DNA of 64,000 nucleotides from Natronospirillum sp965602035 (GTDB lineage Bacteria; Pseudomonadota; Gammaproteobacteria; Pseudomonadales; Natronospirillaceae). Shown here in pieces: positions 1 to 8,491 of the stretch. Position numbers and translations under genes: made by a program. The notes below the pieces were generated by a model. It made no database searches. It saw only the letters and a list, made by a program, of their open reading frames with translations, and was not told the origin of the DNA. The stretch is from the NCBI GenBank assembly GCA_965602035.1, contig OZ271919.1:868001-932000 (forward strand), in the 5' to 3' direction. How positions within the stretch are numbered: the first letter of the stretch is position 1; each line of letters begins with the position of its first letter.

Positions 1-1119
1 CAAAAGGGTCGCAAGGCAACTGCCGAGAAGCAAAGCGACACTGATAGCACAGACAGCGACGGCAACCGCTCCTCCGGCAAGGGCCGGGGCCGCGGCAACA
101 GCCAGGAGAAGGGCCGGGGCCGTTCCGGCGGCAGCAGTGCCCGTGGTGGCCGAAAAGGCGGCGGCGGAAAGTCCCAGGGCGGCCGTGGCAAAGGCGGTGA
201 CACGGACAAGGCAGACAAGACCGACAACCGCAAGACCGGCGGTCAGAAGCAACAGGATGACAAGGCCGCCGACGGTAAATCCGGTTCAGGGCCGGCGAAA
301 CGGCCTGAGCGTCAGAAAGGGGAACCGGTGAGCAAGGGTGAGAACCGTCGCCAGCGGCTTGACCAGCGCCCCGATGCGCTGAAGGATCAGGACGCTCCCG
401 CGGATACCGCAGAGGCCGACAAGGGCGCAGCGCCTCAGGCACCGACCACCGCAAAGACCGCAGAGACGAAGCCCCCCGAGCCGGCAAAGTCGGATGCCAG
501 GGTGGATACCGGGGAGAGTTCCGGAGCCAGTAATGCAACCGAAACGCCGCCTGACAGTGACGCCACGGCCGAAGGCTCCCAAGGCGAAGGCGCTCGCGGC
601 AAAGGTGCGCGGAGCAAGTCCGCCGGCGGGGAAAAATCCGCCCGGTCGGGCCGATCCCGCAAGCCGCGCAAGTCAGCCTCGGCGAAAAGCGAGGCATCCG
701 ATACGGCTGTTGAGAAGCCGTCGGACGACGGGAAGTCCGCTCCTGCGCAGACAACGGGTGCAACGCCGGATAAGGAATCGGACAAGAGATCAGCTGGCAG
801 CAACGCGGAAGCCCCTCAGGCCGGACCGGCAACGGATAACGGCACGCAACAGGCCGATTCCGGACGCAATCCCAACGCTGAAACGGGCGATGCCGGGCAG
901 ACTTCAGGGTCAGGAGACGACAACCCGACCGGGAAGGCCGTTTCGTCTTCACCGGATAGCAATGGCGCTGCCAGTGACAACTCGTCAGGCCCGCGCCGCG
1001 CTCCCAATGATCCGCGCGTCAGGAAGCGTCAGCAAAACGCGGCGCAGACTTCCGCCGGAACAGACGGCGAGTCCGGTCGCTCGACAGGTGCCACCGGAAC
1101 CGATGGCGACAACCGCTGA
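1..1119 (+). CDS. rne: Ribonuclease E, C-terminal part (5' end outside window)
   Basis: The frame is open from base 1 to the stop at 1117-1119, so this is the 3' end of a gene that begins upstream; 372 residues are visible. The first ~110 residues are Gly/Arg/Lys/Gln-rich with repeated KGRGRG-type blocks. The rest is Ala/Asp/Ser/Glu/Pro-rich with no hydrophobic core, so the whole visible part looks disordered. No catalytic domain is in view. The identification rests on context: a convergent rne/murB pair followed by ptp-kdsB-lpxK-exbD-exbB-comEC is the Pseudomonas arrangement, and RNase E ends in a long disordered RNA-binding and degradosome-scaffolding tail. The tail is low-complexity, so another disordered protein cannot be excluded from this part alone. 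Confidence 0.72.
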   Translation, partial: QKGRKATAEKQSDTDSTDSDGNRSSGKGRGRGNSQEKGRGRSGGSSARGGRKGGGGKSQGGRGKGGDTDKADKTDNRKTGGQKQQDDKAADGKSGSGPAKRPERQKGEPVSKGENRRQRLDQRPDALKDQDAPADTAEADKGAAPQAPTTAKTAETKPPEPAKSDARVDTGESSGASNATETPPDSDATAEGSQGEGARGKGARSKSAGGEKSARSGRSRKPRKSASAKSEASDTAVEKPSDDGKSAPAQTTGATPDKESDKRSAGSNAEAPQAGPATDNGTQQADSGRNPNAETGDAGQTSGSGDDNPTGKAVSSSPDSNGAASDNSSGPRRAPNDPRVRKRQQNAAQTSAGTDGESGRSTGATGTDGDNR

Positions 1120-1134
1120 AAAAGCGCAATCATA

Positions 1135-1155
1135 AGGAGGCGTGCTACGCCTCCT
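1135..1155. terminator. Hairpin between convergent rne and murB
   Basis: A perfect 9-bp inverted repeat (1135-1143 with 1147-1155, 3-nt loop) lies 16 bases after the rne stop. The murB stop codon (1145-1147) falls in its loop and right arm. There is no strong T-tract on either side, so this is a candidate shared terminator or 3'-end stabiliser, not a textbook one. Confidence 0.5.
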
Positions 1156-2218
1156 GTTCATCTCCGCCCCGATGATACGGCACCCCGCCGAACCATTGGG
1201 GCTCTCTTTCCAGCGTGACATCAAATTGCTCGGCGACGCGCCCGGCGATAAACCGCGAAACCCGGTCCAGATCTGCCGCAGGACGCTGCTTCGGGTTTAT
1301 CAGCACCAAAGCCTGCTGCGGCCAGGTACCGACACCGGTGCCGGGGTCCACATAGCCGCGCAATCCGGCCCGCTCGATCAGCCAACCCGCTGCCACCTTC
1401 ACCCGCCCGTCGGGCATTACATAGCTCGGTATGTCGGGATAATTCTTCTGTAATCGATCAAGCGTCGGCCGATCAACCATGGGGTTGGTAAAAAAACTAC
1501 CAGCGTTGGGTACAGTAAAGGGATCCGGCAATTTTGCCTGTCGGATTCGGCAGACCAGGGCAATCAGCCCGGCGGCATCGGCGGGCGAACTCGACTGCAA
1601 CGGGCCGTAATCCAGTACCGGTGCGAAGCGCCTTGCCAGCACAAAACGCACCCGCAGAATACACCAGCGTCCGGGCTCGGACGATTTGAACAGCGACTGG
1701 CGATAGCCAAATCCGCATTCCGACTGGTCAAACCACCGTGTTTCTCCGGTGGTCAGGTCGACCGCCTCCAGACCATCGATCCAGTCACCGACCTCAACTC
1801 CGTAGGCACCAATGTTCTGGACGGGGGCTGCACCGACCGTTCCCGGGATCAGGGCGAGGTTTTCAAGCCCGTGCCAGCCCTGGGCAGCACAGAAACGGAC
1901 CCACCAATGCCAGTTCACGCCGCTGCCGACGTCCACGGTTACCGATTCACGGGCACTGCCAATGAACCGGACCCCTGATATCTGATTGACCAGCGTCAGA
2001 TCCGACACAAAGTCAGCGATCAGTACGTTACTGCCCTGGCCGAGCACATGCACCGCAAGACCAGCGTCAACCGCCCACCGGATACTGTCGCAGACGCGCT
2101 GACGCGTGGTTCCTTCCACCAGCCACTGAGCCCGTGCCGGGCACCGCAGGGTGTGCCGGCTCTGCAGGGAATGATCGGGGAATACCCAGCCAGGCGGGTG
2201 CAGCGCTGCCGGGGTCAT
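1145..2218 (-). CDS. murB: UDP-N-acetylenolpyruvoylglucosamine reductase MurB
   Basis: MurB is the cytoplasmic FAD/NADPH enzyme that reduces UDP-GlcNAc-enolpyruvate to UDP-MurNAc, the second committed step of peptidoglycan precursor synthesis. The 357 residues are close to the E. coli type I enzyme. The FAD-binding segment (VLGQGSNVLI, about residue 58), the GTVGAAPVQNIGAYGVE segment (about 129) and the NAGSFFTNP segment containing the catalytic Ser (about 240) are all visible. The ATG overlaps the ptp stop as ATGA, so the gene is translationally coupled as the last member of the envelope operon. Confidence 0.96.
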   Translation of the reverse strand: MTPAALHPPGWVFPDHSLQSRHTLRCPARAQWLVEGTTRQRVCDSIRWAVDAGLAVHVLGQGSNVLIADFVSDLTLVNQISGVRFIGSARESVTVDVGSGVNWHWWVRFCAAQGWHGLENLALIPGTVGAAPVQNIGAYGVEVGDWIDGLEAVDLTTGETRWFDQSECGFGYRQSLFKSSEPGRWCILRVRFVLARRFAPVLDYGPLQSSSPADAAGLIALVCRIRQAKLPDPFTVPNAGSFFTNPMVDRPTLDRLQKNYPDIPSYVMPDGRVKVAAGWLIERAGLRGYVDPGTGVGTWPQQALVLINPKQRPAADLDRVSRFIAGRVAEQFDVTLEREPQWFGGVPYHRGGDEQEA

Positions 2219-2706
2219 GTCAGCAGCCGGCGTTCAATGTCTGCCAGCAGCCCACGGGTACCCGCTTCCACCCGGTCAAACACCTCTTTGAATCCGTCCC
2301 GACCACCATAGTATGGATCCGGGACATCACCCTGGTACCTGTCGGCGTAATCGAGAAATAACTGCGGGCGTGCACCGGTACTGCCGCGGTCGGCATACAT
2401 CGCGTTGAGATCCGCCAGATTGCTGCTGTCCATCGCCAGAATGAAATCGAACCGGTCAAAATCCGCATCGCTGAATTGTCGCCCTCGCAGCGCAGACATA
2501 TCATAGCCGCGCCGGGTCGCCTCTTCGCTCGCCCGCTGGTCCGGGGCAGCGCCAACATGCCAGGGTCCGGTACCGCAGGAATCGACGCTGATATGCTCCT
2601 GCCATCCGGCCTCTTCCACGCGTCGGCGCATAACCGCTTCGGCGGTCGGCGAGCGGCAGATGTTACCCAGGCATACAAACAGCACTCTGATGGGTTGTCT
2701 GGTCAT
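2215..2706 (-). CDS. Low-molecular-weight protein-tyrosine phosphatase
   Basis: This 163-residue protein has the family signature at its N-terminus: a CX5R P-loop (CLGNICRSP, residues ~12-20), plus the DPYYGG segment with the general-acid Asp near residue 130. The family removes phosphate from tyrosine or arginine residues and is often tied to tyrosine kinases of polysaccharide export. No such kinase is in this window, so the substrate is unknown. The gene overlaps both neighbours by ATGA (kdsB upstream, murB downstream). That matches the Pseudomonas ptpA position between kdsB and murB. Confidence 0.93.
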   Translation of the reverse strand: MTRQPIRVLFVCLGNICRSPTAEAVMRRRVEEAGWQEHISVDSCGTGPWHVGAAPDQRASEEATRRGYDMSALRGRQFSDADFDRFDFILAMDSSNLADLNAMYADRGSTGARPQLFLDYADRYQGDVPDPYYGGRDGFKEVFDRVEAGTRGLLADIERRLLT

Positions 2707-3500
2707 AAGCTCCTCTGTGGTGAATCAGTCCAGTGTTCCGCTTCTGCGCGAACCAGTGCCAGATCGGCCGGAGTATCAACACCGCGCCCGGTCTGCTCAC
2801 AGGCCTCGGCGACAACGATCGGGATACCATTGCCGAGAAACCGTAGCTGTTCCAGTTTCTCAGCCTCCTCCAGCGGATCAGGAGACCAGGCTGTGAAGCC
2901 GCGCAGGGACGCCACTCGATAGGCATACAGTCCCAGATGGCGCAACACCAGACGAGCATCCGGCCGGAAGCCTGCGGCCTGCTCATCGCGCACGGCCGGA
3001 ATGGCCGCGCGGCTGAAATAAAGAGCGCGGCCGACCTGATCGCGGACCACCTTGACGACATTCGGGTCCTGCCAGGCGGCAGTCGACTCCAGCGGGCAGC
3101 CCAGCGTACTGACGCCCGCGCCGGTATCGAGGCTGAGCGTTTGTGCCACCTGACAGACCAGCGCCGGAGACATTCCAGGCTCATCGCCCTGCAGATTCAC
3201 CACGATTTCATTGTCTGCCCAGCCAAGCCGATCTGCCACTTCCGCGATACGGTCCGTGCCCGAGGCATGATCCGGGCGGGTCAGGACTTCCTGGCCGCCG
3301 AATGACCGTACCGCGTCGGCGATTTGTTCATTATCTGTGGCCACCGTGACCGAGCGGGCGCCGCTGGCGAGCGCTCTTGCCACCACCCAATACACCATGG
3401 GCCGCCCCGCTATGTCCACCAGCGGTTTTCCCGGGAGCCGCTGGCTTGCATAGCGTGCCGGTATCACCACATGGAACGGCTCACTCCCGCGCTCACTCAT
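2703..3500 (-). CDS. kdsB: 3-deoxy-manno-octulosonate cytidylyltransferase KdsB
   Basis: KdsB activates Kdo as CMP-Kdo for transfer to lipid A. The protein is 265 residues from the chosen ATG at 3500. The nucleotide-binding start VVIPARYASQRLPGKPL and the NLQGDEP motif are both present. The start is supported by a GGAG seven bases upstream and by a one-base TGATG overlap with the lpxK stop; an in-frame extension to 3557 would run into lpxK and lacks homology. With kdsA and kdsC at 12.5-13.9 kb, most of the Kdo pathway is represented in this window. Confidence 0.96.
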   Translation of the reverse strand: MSERGSEPFHVVIPARYASQRLPGKPLVDIAGRPMVYWVVARALASGARSVTVATDNEQIADAVRSFGGQEVLTRPDHASGTDRIAEVADRLGWADNEIVVNLQGDEPGMSPALVCQVAQTLSLDTGAGVSTLGCPLESTAAWQDPNVVKVVRDQVGRALYFSRAAIPAVRDEQAAGFRPDARLVLRHLGLYAYRVASLRGFTAWSPDPLEEAEKLEQLRFLGNGIPIVVAEACEQTGRGVDTPADLALVRAEAEHWTDSPQRSL

Positions 3501-4519
3501 CACGTTTCTCCACGATCGGTCTGAATACCCGGCAATTGTTGCGCCAGGTCGTCGCATATGGCCTGTCGATCCGCCGGCGAAAAGGTAACCTCAAGATCGA
3601 GGATCCAGGCATCCCGGAGGCCATGGTCCGCGGGGAGTTTAACCGCATCCTTACGGGTCATGAATACCGTGCAGTCGCGAAGACGACGCAACCCGGCAGA
3701 TGACAGTGCTCCATGATCAGGCAGCGCCAGGGGTTCGATTTCCCACCCGGCAGCTCTCAACAGGGCAAAGAACGATGCCGGCTGGCCGATGCCGCAGACC
3801 GCCACCACCGGCTCGTTCAATTGGCGACCCGATTCCCAGGCGGCACCGGTATCTACATGCTGCGGCTCGGACAGAGACAGCATCATGACCGAATCGGGCG
3901 TACCCGAAGGAAAAAAGGGTGATTCCGGTCGCCGACCCTTGAAAATGACCCGATTACACTCGGAGACAACCGCGAGACCCTCCCGCAATGGCCCCGCAGG
4001 CAGCAATTGACCGTTGCCGATGCCGGCTTCGCCATCAAACAGACAGAATACACAGTCTCTCGGCAAGCGCCGGTGCTGCAGCCCATCATCGCTGATGATA
4101 ACGGAGATATCCGGCTGTGCCTTCAACAGGGCCTTGGCAGCTATCAGCCGATCGTCGCCGACCGCAACAGGGACCCCCGTGCGGCGATATATCTGACAGG
4201 GCTCATCACCGATGTCCTTCGGGGAGACATCCGGACCGGCAAATTTCACGCCGCGGCTGGCCCGCCCATACCCGCGGCTGATCACGCCCGGGTGCAGGCC
4301 GAGACGCCTCAGTTCTTCAACCAGCCAGAGAATGAACGGGGTTTTCCCGGTTCCACCGACGACAATATTTCCAACCAGCACCACGGGCACGGGAAGCGGC
4401 TCCCGACGGCTCAGCTCACGCCGGCGATGGTACCGGGCCAGCCCCTGGTAGATCGGCACCAGAGCGCCGAGGGCGCGCGTGCGCAGCGTGTTTTTCTGCC
4501 AGAAGCCGGGCCAGGTCAC
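3500..4519 (-). CDS. lpxK: Tetraacyldisaccharide 4'-kinase LpxK
   Basis: LpxK is the inner-membrane kinase that phosphorylates the 4' position of the lipid A disaccharide, giving lipid IVA. The 339-residue length is typical. The Walker A motif GNIVVGGTGKTP lies near residues 51-62, after an N-terminal basic/hydrophobic membrane-associating segment. VISRGYGR and the SDDGLQHRRL segment are also family hallmarks. The start codon is GTG (4517-4519) and overlaps the exbD stop as GTGA, so translation is coupled to the ExbB/ExbD pair. Confidence 0.96.
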   Translation of the reverse strand: MTWPGFWQKNTLRTRALGALVPIYQGLARYHRRRELSRREPLPVPVVLVGNIVVGGTGKTPFILWLVEELRRLGLHPGVISRGYGRASRGVKFAGPDVSPKDIGDEPCQIYRRTGVPVAVGDDRLIAAKALLKAQPDISVIISDDGLQHRRLPRDCVFCLFDGEAGIGNGQLLPAGPLREGLAVVSECNRVIFKGRRPESPFFPSGTPDSVMMLSLSEPQHVDTGAAWESGRQLNEPVVAVCGIGQPASFFALLRAAGWEIEPLALPDHGALSSAGLRRLRDCTVFMTRKDAVKLPADHGLRDAWILDLEVTFSPADRQAICDDLAQQLPGIQTDRGET

Positions 4520-4968
4520 GGCTGCCCTGCGGCTGCTTCCCCGGAGGCGCCGGCGTGGGCCGCGAATGCAACCCGGCTGTGTCCCAGATCACCGATCACC
4601 TGAAGCACTGACAGGATCGCGCGACTGGGCGTCTGCTCATCTGTTGTCACCACAACCACTTGCTCACTGCCCGGCTGCAGGGAGCCGGCCAGTGCGCGCT
4701 CCACCGTGGTCGGTTCACTGTCAACCAGTGCGCGCCCCGCCACCGCAACGGCGCCGTCCCGGTCAATTACCACGTCGACCCGTTCTGCCGGCATCGCTTC
4801 CGGGGCTGCCTCAACACTGGGGAGATCCACATCAAGCCGCGTCTGACGCTCGAACGTCGTGGTGACCATAAAGAAAATCAACAGGAGAAACACGACGTCA
4901 ATCAGTGGCGTCAGGTTGATACTGACATCATCGGTCGATGGGCGTCGGAACTGCAGTGGCCGCGACAT
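4516..4968 (-). CDS. exbD: ExbD/TolR-family biopolymer transport protein
   Basis: This 150-residue protein has a short cytoplasmic N-terminus (to about residue 15), one transmembrane helix with the conserved Asp (NLTPLIDVVFLLLIFFMV, about 18-35) and a periplasmic domain. It forms the proton-driven motor with the ExbB-like protein encoded just upstream, where the membrane Asp carries the proton. No TonB or TonB-dependent receptor is nearby. The position inside an LPS/lipoprotein operon is conserved in pseudomonads, but the partner process is not established from sequence. Confidence 0.93.
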   Translation of the reverse strand: MSRPLQFRRPSTDDVSINLTPLIDVVFLLLIFFMVTTTFERQTRLDVDLPSVEAAPEAMPAERVDVVIDRDGAVAVAGRALVDSEPTTVERALAGSLQPGSEQVVVVTTDEQTPSRAILSVLQVIGDLGHSRVAFAAHAGASGEAAAGQP

Positions 4969-4971
4969 AAC

Positions 4972-5580
4972 CTAGCGGCCCTCATCCACAGTCAGGGCAT
5001 CGACGAGTTTCACGCAATCCTGTTCCATGGTGATCAGCAGTGATTCGACACGCCGATTCAGGGCCCGGTAGAAAATCATCGCCGGAATTGCCACCACCAG
5101 CCCGGCGGCTGTCGTGATCAGTGCCTGGGAAATTCCGCCGGCCAGCACACCCGCATCGCCTGTGCCCTGCAGCATGATGGCGCTGAATACCTCGATCATT
5201 CCGAGCACGGTACCCAGCAAGCCGACCAGTGGAGAGACCATGGCAATTGTACCGAGCGGACTCAGGAACCGTTCCAGTTCGTGGGTAACCTGGGTGGCCT
5301 GCTGCTGAATGCTGTCCTTCATGGCCTCACGCCCCTGCCCGGCCTGCTGCAGACCGGCAACCAGCACCTGGCCCAGACTGCTGCCCTGCCAGGCGGTCAT
5401 CTGGTCGCTGTCCGGGCCACCATTGCGCAGCGCCTGCCAGACTTCCGGCAACAGTCCCGGCGGCGTGACACGACTGGGACGCAGCACCCAGTAGCGCTCC
5501 AGCACAATGGCCAGTGCCACAACCGAAAATGCAATGAGAGGCAGCATCAGCCAGCCGCCGGAAGCAACGATTTCGTACAC
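4972..5580 (-). CDS. exbB: ExbB/TolQ-family proton channel protein
   Basis: MotA/TolQ/ExbB-type protein of 202 residues. One transmembrane helix lies at residues ~10-27, a cytoplasmic loop follows, and a pair of helices covers ~105-175. That pair contains the conserved stretch PLVGLLGTVLGMIEVF and the Thr-rich ALITTAAGLVVAIPA segment. It forms the stator with the ExbD-like protein three bases downstream. The start is GTG, preceded by AGGAG at six bases. Membership in the comEC-lpxK operon suggests an outer-membrane biogenesis or import role rather than motility. Confidence 0.93.
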   Translation of the reverse strand: MYEIVASGGWLMLPLIAFSVVALAIVLERYWVLRPSRVTPPGLLPEVWQALRNGGPDSDQMTAWQGSSLGQVLVAGLQQAGQGREAMKDSIQQQATQVTHELERFLSPLGTIAMVSPLVGLLGTVLGMIEVFSAIMLQGTGDAGVLAGGISQALITTAAGLVVAIPAMIFYRALNRRVESLLITMEQDCVKLVDALTVDEGR

Positions 5581-5605
5581 CCTTATCTCCTGTTACCGGT
5601 CCGGA

Positions 5606-7738
5606 TCAGATTCTAAGCCATGGAAGCAACCCATGACCATACTGGGGGCAACTTAAACCCGCTGCGGTTACCTCATAGCGCCCGAATGCACTATCACCGC
5701 CCCGGCATTCAGGCTGTCGCAGGTGAATATATCGGCGTAACCGTGCCTGCACGGACCAGTTGCCCGGCCCGCCGAGCCACACTGCGGAATCCGGAACAGC
5801 CGGATGCCGCCCGAGCCGGTGAGCACTCTGCGCATCCATGGCACCGGCCACCAGAATGGGTGTATCGAGGCCGGGGCCTCTGACCAAAACAGGGCAGCCT
5901 TCCGACTCAGGCCCTCGGAGCCCGGGGATGAACGTTACCTGATAAGCGTCCAGAAACAGCGACTGCCCACCACAGACATCATAACGAGAACCGGAATCAG
6001 TGGTCTCCGTCTGTACAACGGGTCCGAGCCACTGCTTAACGGTAACTCCCTGCTCGCCGAGCCTGTCTGCCAGACTGCCCGGATCCGCAGCCGGCAATAC
6101 GACCGCCGGCCACTCCCCGCGTGGCCAATGCCAGCTCTCGCGCTCGACCGCCCTGGCCGCAGGCGCACCCTGTCGGACCGAGGCTCCGGGTAACAGCACC
6201 GGGATGCGCTGGTCACCGTGACGCAGCACCAGCAGATTTCCGGCGTTGCCCTGCCGATAGTCAATCTGCAGAGTCCCCTGCGGTGTGCGCGATGCACCGG
6301 CCAGTATCGTCAGGCCGGTCGCCACCACCAGGGCCAACACGACGGTTCGCAGCCGCGACCGCACCAGCAACAACACGGCACCGGCCAACATAAGGACCCA
6401 AATGATCCAGGGCGGAAATACCGGAAGAATGGCCCAGGGTGGGTCTGCGGCCGCCAGCACGGCGTCCCAGAAGCCGATGGCCAGAACAAACAGGTCATCT
6501 GCAAACGGGATTCTGGCGGCAGTGAGAAAGGCGAGTGGCAACGCAACCAGCGTCACCCAGGGCACCAGTACTATGTTCACCCAGAACCCATGCAGGAATA
6601 TGGGTAGTGCCCAGCCGGCCTGAACAGGAATCAGCAACACGCCCAGCACGGCCTGAATGCCGGCTATTCGTGCCCAGACCGGCCACCGCTGCCAGACCGT
6701 CAGGCCCATGATCAGTAGCAGAGTGGCCCACCAACTGAACCATGCACCGATATCCAGCCAGAGCAATGGATCTGCAACGACCATACCGGCGCCGATCGTC
6801 AACAGTACCCGGGCGCGGGATCCCCGTCGGCGGGCCAGCCAGAGCGCGCCGGGCAGCGCGGCCATCCAGAACGCCCGGGCAAGACTGACCGAAGTGAGTG
6901 CCGTGGCAAGAAGCACCGCCATGGCAATCAGGGCCATGGCCCGCTGCCAGATCAATCGACAGCGCGACGGGCGCAGACGCCAGAACAGACCGGCCCCCGC
7001 ATAGGCCCACAGGGCAACAGAGCCGATGTGGAGACCGGAAAGCGCAAGCAGGTGTTGCGTCTGGGTCCGGGCTACACGTTCGCGGAAACCGGTTGTCAGT
7101 TCACCGCGGTCACCGGTAAGTAATGCGCCGTACACGCCCTGCGCGGGTTGGGGAAGATCCGGTGCCGTCAGCCAGCGCCGCCAGGCGCCCATGACCCGGG
7201 CCGTGCCGCCAACCGGCACCGACCCGAGCGCGTCAGTGACCTCGCCCGTGGCAATCACCCGATGGCGCAGCAACCAGGTGCTGAAGGAAGACTGACCAGG
7301 CCGCCTTACCTGCGTCCAGTCTTCCAGCGAGGCGTCAACCCGCCACTGGCTGGCAGGCTCCGGCATCATATCGGGTGGCATTCTCAGGTACCAGGCGCCG
7401 TCTGCCGACACCGCACTGCGTTCGAGTGGTGCCACAAGGCAACGACTGGACCAGGCACCCAGCCAGCACCGATCGATCCGGATCAGGACGTCGTGGACCG
7501 CAACCGGTGCAGGCAGACGTGCACTCAGGGCCGACCAGAGCGCCACAGAAGCCAGCAGAGCCCCCCCGAGCAAACCGCCGGCCAGCATGGCCGGACGGGG
7601 ATGCCTCCGAACCAGGACCAGACCGAGCAGCAGCGCCGGGAGCACCAGCTCCGGAGCGGCCAGATAAGGCAGTACAGATCCCGCGATCAGCGCGGGCAGC
7701 AGAACGCCCGCGAAGCGGACCTTCCTGAATCGACTCAT
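5606..7738 (-). CDS. comEC: ComEC/Rec2-type DNA-uptake channel with degenerate C-terminal domain
   Basis: ComEC passes single-stranded DNA across the inner membrane during natural transformation. The 710-residue protein has two N-terminal helices, a soluble OB-type region (~75-200) and the multi-helix Competence domain. The family signature HLLALSGLHIG lies near residues 230-240, and about ten hydrophobic helices run to ~490. The last ~220 residues align in layout with the metallo-beta-lactamase domain, starting LQIDYRQGNAGN where others have LDVGQG. They lack the HxHxDH metal motif and the later His/Asp ligands. The ATG is preceded by AGGGAGG at six bases; a GTG two codons upstream is less likely. 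Channel role likely; nuclease role doubtful. Confidence 0.9.
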   Translation of the reverse strand: MSRFRKVRFAGVLLPALIAGSVLPYLAAPELVLPALLLGLVLVRRHPRPAMLAGGLLGGALLASVALWSALSARLPAPVAVHDVLIRIDRCWLGAWSSRCLVAPLERSAVSADGAWYLRMPPDMMPEPASQWRVDASLEDWTQVRRPGQSSFSTWLLRHRVIATGEVTDALGSVPVGGTARVMGAWRRWLTAPDLPQPAQGVYGALLTGDRGELTTGFRERVARTQTQHLLALSGLHIGSVALWAYAGAGLFWRLRPSRCRLIWQRAMALIAMAVLLATALTSVSLARAFWMAALPGALWLARRRGSRARVLLTIGAGMVVADPLLWLDIGAWFSWWATLLLIMGLTVWQRWPVWARIAGIQAVLGVLLIPVQAGWALPIFLHGFWVNIVLVPWVTLVALPLAFLTAARIPFADDLFVLAIGFWDAVLAAADPPWAILPVFPPWIIWVLMLAGAVLLLVRSRLRTVVLALVVATGLTILAGASRTPQGTLQIDYRQGNAGNLLVLRHGDQRIPVLLPGASVRQGAPAARAVERESWHWPRGEWPAVVLPAADPGSLADRLGEQGVTVKQWLGPVVQTETTDSGSRYDVCGGQSLFLDAYQVTFIPGLRGPESEGCPVLVRGPGLDTPILVAGAMDAQSAHRLGRHPAVPDSAVWLGGPGNWSVQARLRRYIHLRQPECRGGDSAFGRYEVTAAGLSCPQYGHGLLPWLRI

Positions 7739-7810
7739 CCACACCCTCCCTGGTGTGTCGAGGATTTTTCCGGAGTGCGCGTACCCGGAACCTCGGGCGC
7801 CCCGGACGCG

Positions 7811-8491
7811 TCAGAAACGCTCCAGTTCGCCCCCGTGCAATCGATAGCGTGTCGGCATGCTCTGTGCCAGACGATCGTTGTGGGTCACAATGACGAAGCT
7901 ACTGCCGCTTGTCTCATTGAGTGAACGAATCAGAGTCTGGATCTGTTCGGAGGTCCGGGCATCCAGGTTTCCCGTTGGCTCATCCATCAATACCAGGCGC
8001 GGTTCATTGATCAGCGCCCGAGCGATGGCGACACGCTGACGCTCCCCGCCAGACAGCTCGGCCGGTTTGTGTGTGGCGCGGTCGGCTATGCCTACATCGG
8101 CCAGTATGGCCTGCGCGCGTTCCCTGTCTCTGTGGCCCGGTCGGCGCCGAATGCGTATCGGCATCAACACATTTTCGAGCGCCGAAAATTCATGCAGCAG
8201 ATGATGGAACTGGAAAACAAAACCGAGCCATTCATTTCTGACGCGGCTGCGTTCGCGCTCCGGCAGGGCGTTAATATCCTGCCCGCTGATTTCGACGCGC
8301 CCCGATGTCGGCCTGTCAAGACCCGCCATCAGGTGCAGCAGTGTTGACTTGCCGGCACCACTGGTCCCGACGATAGCGACCTGATCACCGGCAGGCACCT
8401 GCAGGTTCAGCGACTGAAAGACGGGAACATCGTGTGGCCCGGTCCGGTAAATCCGCGTGAGATCATGGCATGACAGCACAGTATCATTCAT
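7811..8491 (-). CDS. lolD: Lipoprotein-releasing system ATP-binding protein LolD
   Basis: LolD is the ATPase of the LolCDE complex, which extracts outer-membrane lipoproteins from the inner membrane and passes them to LolA. The 226-residue ABC protein has Walker A GTSGAGKS (~40-47), Q-loop FVFQFHHLL, signature LSGGERQRVAIARAL, Walker B LVLMDEPTGNLD and the switch His in VTHND. The ATG at 8491 overlaps the upstream permease gene by 8 bases. An in-frame extension further upstream would read inside lolC and shows no similarity. Confidence 0.96.
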   Translation of the reverse strand: MNDTVLSCHDLTRIYRTGPHDVPVFQSLNLQVPAGDQVAIVGTSGAGKSTLLHLMAGLDRPTSGRVEISGQDINALPERERSRVRNEWLGFVFQFHHLLHEFSALENVLMPIRIRRRPGHRDRERAQAILADVGIADRATHKPAELSGGERQRVAIARALINEPRLVLMDEPTGNLDARTSEQIQTLIRSLNETSGSSFVIVTHNDRLAQSMPTRYRLHGGELERF

